64,000 bases of DNA from Pseudomonas orientalis (lineage in GTDB: Bacteria; Pseudomonadota; Gammaproteobacteria; Pseudomonadales; Pseudomonadaceae). Below, in pieces: positions 59,290 through 64,000 of the stretch. The notes under the pieces are model-generated. The model was not told where the DNA came from, did not search any database, and saw only the letters and a list, made by a program, of their open reading frames with translations. Location of the stretch: contig NZ_CP018049.1 in the NCBI RefSeq assembly GCF_002934065.1, positions 4,028,501-4,092,500 of the forward strand, given 5' to 3'. The first letter of the stretch is position 1. Each line of letters begins with the position of its first letter. Made by a program: the position numbers and the translations under genes.

Positions 59290-60477
59290 TCAATAGCGCA
59301 CGGCTTCAAACAGTCCGGTCGCCCCCATCCCGCCCCCCACACACATGGTGACGATGCCGTAGCGTAATTCCCGCCGCTGCAGCTCACGTACCAGGTGCCC
59401 CACCTGCCGCGAGCCCGTCATGCCGAAAGGATGGCCGATGGAGATCGAGCCGCCGTTGACGTTGTACTTGGCATTATCGATGTGCAGGCGGTTACGTGCA
59501 TACAGGCACTGCGAGGCGAACGCCTCATTGAGCTCCCACAGGTCGATATCCGCCACCTGCAGGCCTTTGGCCTTGAGTAACTTGGGCACTGAGAACACCG
59601 GGCCGATGCCCATTTCGTCCGGCTCGCAACCGGCCACGGTGAAACCGCGAAAGAACGCCTTGGGCTTGAGCCCCAATGCCAAGGCTTTTTCCAGGCTCAT
59701 CACCAAGGTCATCGACGCACCGTCAGACAACTGCGACGAATTACCCGCCGTCACCGAACCGTCTTCGGCAAACACCGGCTTCAAGCCACTGAGGCTGGCC
59801 AGGGTGGTGTCGGGGCGATTGCAGTCGTCGCGGTCCACCACCCCATCGAGCACTTGCACTTGACCGGTGTGCTTGTCTTCGACGGTGTACTTGACCGTCA
59901 TCGGCACGATTTCATCGTCAAACAGCCCATCCGCCTGGGCCTGGGCCGTGCGCTGCTGGCTTTGCAGCGCGTACAGGTCCTGGTCTTCGCGGCTGACGTT
60001 GTAGCGACGCGCGACGATTTCGGCGGTCTGGCCCATGGGAAAGTAGAGGCCCGGCACCTGCTCTTTGAGCAGCGGGTTGATCAAGTGATCGGTGTTGACG
60101 CTCTTCATGGTCAGGCTGATGGATTCCACGCCGCCGGCGACAATGATGTCGCTGCAACCCGAGGCAATCTGGTTGGCCGCGATGGCAATCGCCTGCAAGC
60201 CCGACGAACAGAAACGATTGAGGGTCATACCTGCCGTACCGGTGCCCAGTTGCGACAGCACCGCCACATTACGTCCGATGTTGTAGCCCTGAGCCCCTTC
60301 GTTGGAGCCGGCGCCGACGATGCAATCTTCGACCTGGGCCGGGTCGATGCCATTGCGGGCCAGCAGCGCATTGACGCAATGGGCCGCCATGTCATCGGGC
60401 CGGGTCTGGTTGAACTTGCCGCGAAAGGATTTGGCCAGGCCGGTTCGCACGCTGTCGACGATCACTACTTCACGCAT
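59290..60477 (-). CDS. Acetyl-CoA C-acyltransferase (thiolase)
   Basis: 395 residues, full length. It either cleaves 3-oxoacyl-CoA in beta-oxidation or condenses acyl-CoAs. The acyl-accepting Cys is in LNRFCSSGLQAIAIA (about residue 90), and the catalytic His is in NVNGGSISIGHPFGMTGSRQ. The second Cys is in MCVGGGMGATGLFE. No hydratase/dehydrogenase partner lies nearby in this window, so the pathway (fatty acid or other acyl-CoA) is open. FadA-like or AtoB-like cannot be decided by eye. Confidence 0.93.
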   Translation of the reverse strand: MREVVIVDSVRTGLAKSFRGKFNQTRPDDMAAHCVNALLARNGIDPAQVEDCIVGAGSNEGAQGYNIGRNVAVLSQLGTGTAGMTLNRFCSSGLQAIAIAANQIASGCSDIIVAGGVESISLTMKSVNTDHLINPLLKEQVPGLYFPMGQTAEIVARRYNVSREDQDLYALQSQQRTAQAQADGLFDDEIVPMTVKYTVEDKHTGQVQVLDGVVDRDDCNRPDTTLASLSGLKPVFAEDGSVTAGNSSQLSDGASMTLVMSLEKALALGLKPKAFFRGFTVAGCEPDEMGIGPVFSVPKLLKAKGLQVADIDLWELNEAFASQCLYARNRLHIDNAKYNVNGGSISIGHPFGMTGSRQVGHLVRELQRRELRYGIVTMCVGGGMGATGLFEAVRY

Positions 60478-60607
60478 GGGGCTACCTCGATCTTGTGGTT
60501 GTGGGTCGAGGATAGAGGCGGGCCTGGCTGCCCGCGATGATCATTCACTGCATGGATGCGAAAGCATGGAAGCCGTATGAGGTCTATCTGACCTGCAGAC
60601 AATCAAA

Positions 60608-60635
60608 TGTGGGAGGGGCAAGCCCCCTTCCCACA
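60608..60635. repeat. REP element, second family
   Basis: A near-perfect palindrome, TGTGGGAGGGGCAAG followed by CCCCCTTCCCACA, between the thiolase and pap genes. It is the same family as 49007-49030 and could also act as a transcript end for pap. Confidence 0.88.
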
Positions 60636-60657
60636 GTTGCACCGAGTCAGGCTCAGG

Positions 60658-62172
60658 CTATTTCTTTTTCTTCTTGTCGTGCTTGTCGGTCTTCTCGAAG
60701 GCGTCTTCCAGCGCCCGGTTGATGGTGCGCAATACCTTGACCCGCGCCCAGCGCTTGTCGTTGGCTTCCACCAGCGTCCAAGGCGCCACCTCGGTGCTGG
60801 TGCGATCAACCATGTCGCCTACCGCCGCGCGGTAGTCGTCCCACTTGTCGCGGTTGCGCCAGTCATCCTCGGTAATCTTGAAGCGCTTGAACGGAATCTC
60901 CTCGCGGGCCTTGAAGCGTTCCAGCTGGGTGTCCTTGTCGATGGCCAGCCAGAACTTGACCACGATCACACCGGCATCGCGCAGTTGCTCTTCGAAATCA
61001 TTGATCTCGCCATAGGCGCGCATCCAGTCCGCCGGGGTGCAGAAGTCTTCGATGCGCTCCACCAGCACGCGGCCGTACCAGGAGCGATCGAACACGGTGA
61101 ACATGCCCCGCGCCGGGATCTTCTGCCAGAACCGCCACAGGTACGGCTGGGCGCGTTCGTCTTCACTGGGCGCGGCAATCGGCACGATGTGGTACTGGCG
61201 CGGGTCCAGCGCGGCCGCCACACGGCGGATCGCTCCGCCCTTGCCCGCCGCGTCGTTGCCTTCAAAGACGGTGACCAGCGCGTGCCTGCGCATGCGTTTG
61301 TCACGCATCAGGCCGGAAAAGCGCGCCTGTTCGGTAATCAGCTGTTCTTCGTAATCGTCCTTGTCCAGGCGCAGGCTCATGTCGAGGCTGTTGAGCAGGC
61401 TCATCTGGTCCACCGACGACGGCAGCGGTGCCGGGTTCATGCCACTGGCCTTGACCCTGGCCTGCTTCAACGCGCTTTGCAGGCCTTCGAGCAGGATCTT
61501 GCCCACGGTCAGCCCACGGTAATGCGGGTCGACCCCCTCGATCACATGCCACGGTGCGTAGTCGCGGCTGGTGCGGCGCAGCACGCGTTCACCGAAATGC
61601 ACGAACTTGTCGTAGGTCTTGGACTGCTGCCAGTCCAGCGGGCTGATGCGCCAGCGGTGCAGCGGGTCATCGGCCAGGGCCTTGAGCCGGGCCTTCATCT
61701 GCTTCTTGGACAGGTGAAACCAGAATTTGAAGATCAGCGCGCCTTCGTCGCACAGCATCTTTTCCAGGCGCTCGGCACCGGCGATGGCCTGGTCCAGCCG
61801 CGCGTCCTTGATCTGCCCATGCACCCGGCCCTGCAGCATCTGGCTGTACCAGTTGCCGAAGAAAATGCCCATGCGGCCTTTGGCGGGCAACTGCCGCCAG
61901 TAGCGCCAGGCCGGCGGGCGGGCCAGTTCTTCGTCGGTCTGTTGGTCGAAGGTGCGCACTTCGATCAGGCGCGGGTCCATCCATTCGTTGAGCAGCTTGA
62001 CGGTTTCGCCCTTGCCCGCGCCTTCGATGCCGTTGATCAGAATGATCACCGGAAAGCGCTTCTGCTGTTGCAGCTCGTACTGCACTTCCAGCAAGGCCTC
62101 ACGCAGGGCCGGCACTTCGGCGTCATAGGTGTCTTTGTCGATGGCGTGACCGATTTCGGCGGATTCGAACAT
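60658..62172 (-). CDS. pap: Polyphosphate:AMP phosphotransferase (two-domain PPK2)
   Basis: 504 residues from ATG 62172 (MFESAEIGHAIDKDTY), with ggagc before it. The longer frame to 62223 has no SD. It transfers phosphate from polyphosphate to AMP to make ADP. Two fused PPK2 domains are visible, each with its own P-loop: INGIEGAGKGETVKLLNEW and FEGNDAAGKGGAIRRVAAAL. The lid-type motif RSWYGRVLVERIEDFC appears in the second, and the first has GNWYSQMLQGR. This two-domain form fits the PAP enzyme known from P. aeruginosa. The C-terminus is Lys-rich (EKTDKHDKKKKK). Confidence 0.93.
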   Translation of the reverse strand: MFESAEIGHAIDKDTYDAEVPALREALLEVQYELQQQKRFPVIILINGIEGAGKGETVKLLNEWMDPRLIEVRTFDQQTDEELARPPAWRYWRQLPAKGRMGIFFGNWYSQMLQGRVHGQIKDARLDQAIAGAERLEKMLCDEGALIFKFWFHLSKKQMKARLKALADDPLHRWRISPLDWQQSKTYDKFVHFGERVLRRTSRDYAPWHVIEGVDPHYRGLTVGKILLEGLQSALKQARVKASGMNPAPLPSSVDQMSLLNSLDMSLRLDKDDYEEQLITEQARFSGLMRDKRMRRHALVTVFEGNDAAGKGGAIRRVAAALDPRQYHIVPIAAPSEDERAQPYLWRFWQKIPARGMFTVFDRSWYGRVLVERIEDFCTPADWMRAYGEINDFEEQLRDAGVIVVKFWLAIDKDTQLERFKAREEIPFKRFKITEDDWRNRDKWDDYRAAVGDMVDRTSTEVAPWTLVEANDKRWARVKVLRTINRALEDAFEKTDKHDKKKKK

Positions 62173-62328
62173 GGGCAGCTCCGTTTCAAGATGGCTCAAG
62201 ACTAGCGGATTGGGCAACGACACGCGGGAGGAAATTCAACCGCCGCTTGCCGTGGATCAATTCAATACCGGTTGATCGGCTAGAATGGCCGCCTTGTCGT
62301 TACCTGCCGTTATCTATACGAGCCCCCC

Positions 62329-64000
62329 ATGACCCCGATCACCCACGCCCAGCTCGACTGGGACGACCAAGGCCGCCCGCACTCGCGGGTGTTCGATGAC
62401 GTGTACTTCTCCGACCAGTCGGGCCTGGAAGAAACCCGTTATGTATTCCTTGAACAGAACCGCCTGCAGGCGCGTTTTGCGGCCTTGCCGGCCGACGGGC
62501 GCCTGGTGATCGGCGAAACCGGATTCGGTACGGGCTTGAATTTCCTGTGTGCCTGGCAGTTATTCGACCAACAGGCGGTGGCCGGGGCACGCCTGCATTT
62601 TGTCAGCGTGGAAAAATACCCGCTCAGCCATGCCGACCTGCAACGCGCCCTCGCCCTCTGGCCCGAGCTGCAACCTTACGCCGAACAATTGCTGGCCCAG
62701 TACATCGCCATCCATCAGGGCTTTCAGCGCCTGGTGCTGGACGCCGGTCGCGTCACCCTGACCCTGTTGATCGGCGACGCCCTGGAGCAGTTGCCGCAAC
62801 TGGACGCGCAAATAGATGCGTGGTTTCTCGACGGCTTTGCCCCGGCGAAAAACCCGGACATGTGGACCGCCGAGCTGTTCGCCGAACTGGCGCGCCTGGC
62901 CGCACCGGGCTCGACCATCAGCACCTTCACCAGCACCGGCTGGGTACGCCGGCTGATCAATGCCGCCGGGTTCAAGATGAAACGCACGCCCGGCATTGGC
63001 CACAAGTGGGAGATCCTGCGCGGGGAGTTCCTGGGGTGGCCCGAGGCCCGTCCGGCGCCCGCCCGCGCCAAGCCCTGGTTCGCACGGCCGGCGCCGGTCA
63101 CCGGTGACCGCCACGCCCTGGTCATCGGCGGCGGCCTGGCCGGTTGTGCCACCGCAGCCAGCCTGGCGGCGCGGGGTTGGCGGGTGAGCTTGCTGGAACG
63201 GCATGCCGGCCTGGCCGCAGAGGCCTCGGGCAATCCCCAGGGCGTGCTGTACCTGAAGCTCTCAGCGCACGGAACGGCACTGTCCCAACTGATACTCAGC
63301 GGCTTCGGGCATACCCGACGCCTGCTCGAACAGCTGCACCGTGGCGTCGACTGGGACGACTGCGGCGTGTTGCAACTGGCGTTCGACGCCAGGGAAGGCG
63401 AGCGCCAGGCCCAACTGGCGGCAGCCTTTCCCCCAGCACTGTTGCACTTGGTCGATCGCGATCAGGCCCGGCAATGCGCCGGGATCGACGTGGCCCAGGG
63501 CGGTCTGTTTTTCCCCGAAGGCGGCTGGGTACATCCACCGTCGCTCTGCCAGTGGCAGGCAACGCACCCCTTGATTAACGTGCTCACCCACCGCGAGGTG
63601 CTTGAGCTCGACCGAGTGGATGACCAATGGTGCGCGCGCGACGGTGATCGGCTACTGGCCAGTGCCAGCGTGGTCGTGCTCGCCGGCGCTGCCGAGATCA
63701 AGCGCTTCGCACCCAGCGCCGACTTGCCGCTCAAGCGCATCCGCGGGCAAATCACCTGCCTGGCGCAGACGCCGGCAAGCCGGGCGCTGGCCACCGTGGT
63801 CTGCGCTGAAGGTTATGTCGCACCGGCCCGCCTGGGCGAGCATACCCTGGGCGCCAGTTTTGATTTCAATAACCAGGACCTAACCCCCACCAGCGCCGAA
63901 CATGCCGGCAACCTGGAAATGCTGCGTGAAATCTCCGAGGACCTGTTGCAACGCCTGGACGCTGACGCGATGGCACCGGAACACTTGCAGGGCCGCGCGG
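62329..64000 (+). CDS. mnmC: Bifunctional tRNA mnm5s2U biosynthesis protein MnmC (3' truncated)
   Basis: An open frame from ATG 62329 to the window edge (557 codons, no stop). MnmC finishes mnm5(s2)U34 of tRNA: the FAD domain removes the carboxymethyl group and the methyltransferase domain adds a methyl group. The N-terminal MnmD domain (about 1-240) has DVYFSDQSGLEETRYVFLEQ, GETGFGTGLNFLCAWQ (SAM loop) and DAWFLDGFAPAKNPDMW. The FAD-dependent oxidoreductase domain starts near residue 264 with HALVIGGGLAGCATAASLA (Rossmann GxGxxG-type) and continues with EASGNPQGVLYLKL. Family length is about 650-670, so roughly 100 residues are missing. Confidence 0.95.
   Translation, partial: MTPITHAQLDWDDQGRPHSRVFDDVYFSDQSGLEETRYVFLEQNRLQARFAALPADGRLVIGETGFGTGLNFLCAWQLFDQQAVAGARLHFVSVEKYPLSHADLQRALALWPELQPYAEQLLAQYIAIHQGFQRLVLDAGRVTLTLLIGDALEQLPQLDAQIDAWFLDGFAPAKNPDMWTAELFAELARLAAPGSTISTFTSTGWVRRLINAAGFKMKRTPGIGHKWEILRGEFLGWPEARPAPARAKPWFARPAPVTGDRHALVIGGGLAGCATAASLAARGWRVSLLERHAGLAAEASGNPQGVLYLKLSAHGTALSQLILSGFGHTRRLLEQLHRGVDWDDCGVLQLAFDAREGERQAQLAAAFPPALLHLVDRDQARQCAGIDVAQGGLFFPEGGWVHPPSLCQWQATHPLINVLTHREVLELDRVDDQWCARDGDRLLASASVVVLAGAAEIKRFAPSADLPLKRIRGQITCLAQTPASRALATVVCAEGYVAPARLGEHTLGASFDFNNQDLTPTSAEHAGNLEMLREISEDLLQRLDADAMAPEHLQGRA

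Noticed and set aside
1..64000. CRISPR arrays and rRNA genes
   Set aside because: No spaced direct-repeat series and no rRNA-like sequence were seen; the repeats present are REP, cruciform, RHS-coding and IS ends.

Overview
The window looks like a Pseudomonas fluorescens-group chromosome. The core genes are GC-rich and include lldD, trhO, bolA, fumC, pap and mnmC. REP/REPIN elements of the type common in fluorescent pseudomonads sit between genes. This assignment is inference from gene content and repeats; no database was searched.

Region 1 (1-14216) is a genomic island that is visibly AT-richer than the core and ends at a tRNA-Asn gene. Its left part (1-5922) is a compact biosynthetic operon. 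It encodes a PLP aminotransferase (5' end outside the window), a ketosynthase-III-like enzyme, a stand-alone adenylation enzyme, a carrier protein, an MFS exporter and a diaminopimelate-epimerase homologue in which both catalytic cysteines are serines. I know of no characterised pathway with this gene set. Next come an intact IS3-family element (6577-7807) with an A AAA AAG frameshift site, a small membrane ORF cut by the IS end, and a 692-residue protein I cannot assign. The region ends with wreckage of an integrative conjugative element (ICE): a frameshifted RAQPRD gene, an intact TIGR03758-type gene, a truncated TIGR03745-type gene, a broken STY4528-type replication gene, a truncated dnaB and an intact parA next to the tRNA.

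Region 2 (14271-24422) is ordinary chromosome. It holds a LysR regulator divergent from L-lactate dehydrogenase lldD, a diguanylate cyclase, a haem-oxygenase-fold protein, a membrane GGDEF/EAL protein, an ABC exporter overlapping a DsbA-like thioredoxin-fold gene, and trhO.

Region 3 (24554-45927) is an insecticidal toxin-complex (Tc) locus lying between trhO and bolA. One operon, tcaA-tcaB-tcaC, supplies the split TcA pore and the TcB cocoon component. Three tccC genes on the opposite strand share RHS-type N-terminal regions but end in three unrelated C-terminal domains. They are therefore alternative payloads for one delivery machine. All three carry a shared 18-bp box about 25 nt before the start codon.

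Region 4 (46075-50001) holds bolA, a DUF2059 protein, fumC, a dense repeat block (REPIN, large cruciform repeat, second REP family) and an EamA/DMT transporter. Region 5 (50076-58810) is a ten-gene chaperone-usher fimbrial operon on the minus strand, with six minor pilins or adhesins including two tandem tip-adhesin-like paralogues. Region 6 (59290-64000) holds a thiolase, the two-domain polyphosphate:AMP phosphotransferase and the first five-sixths or so of mnmC, which runs off the right edge.
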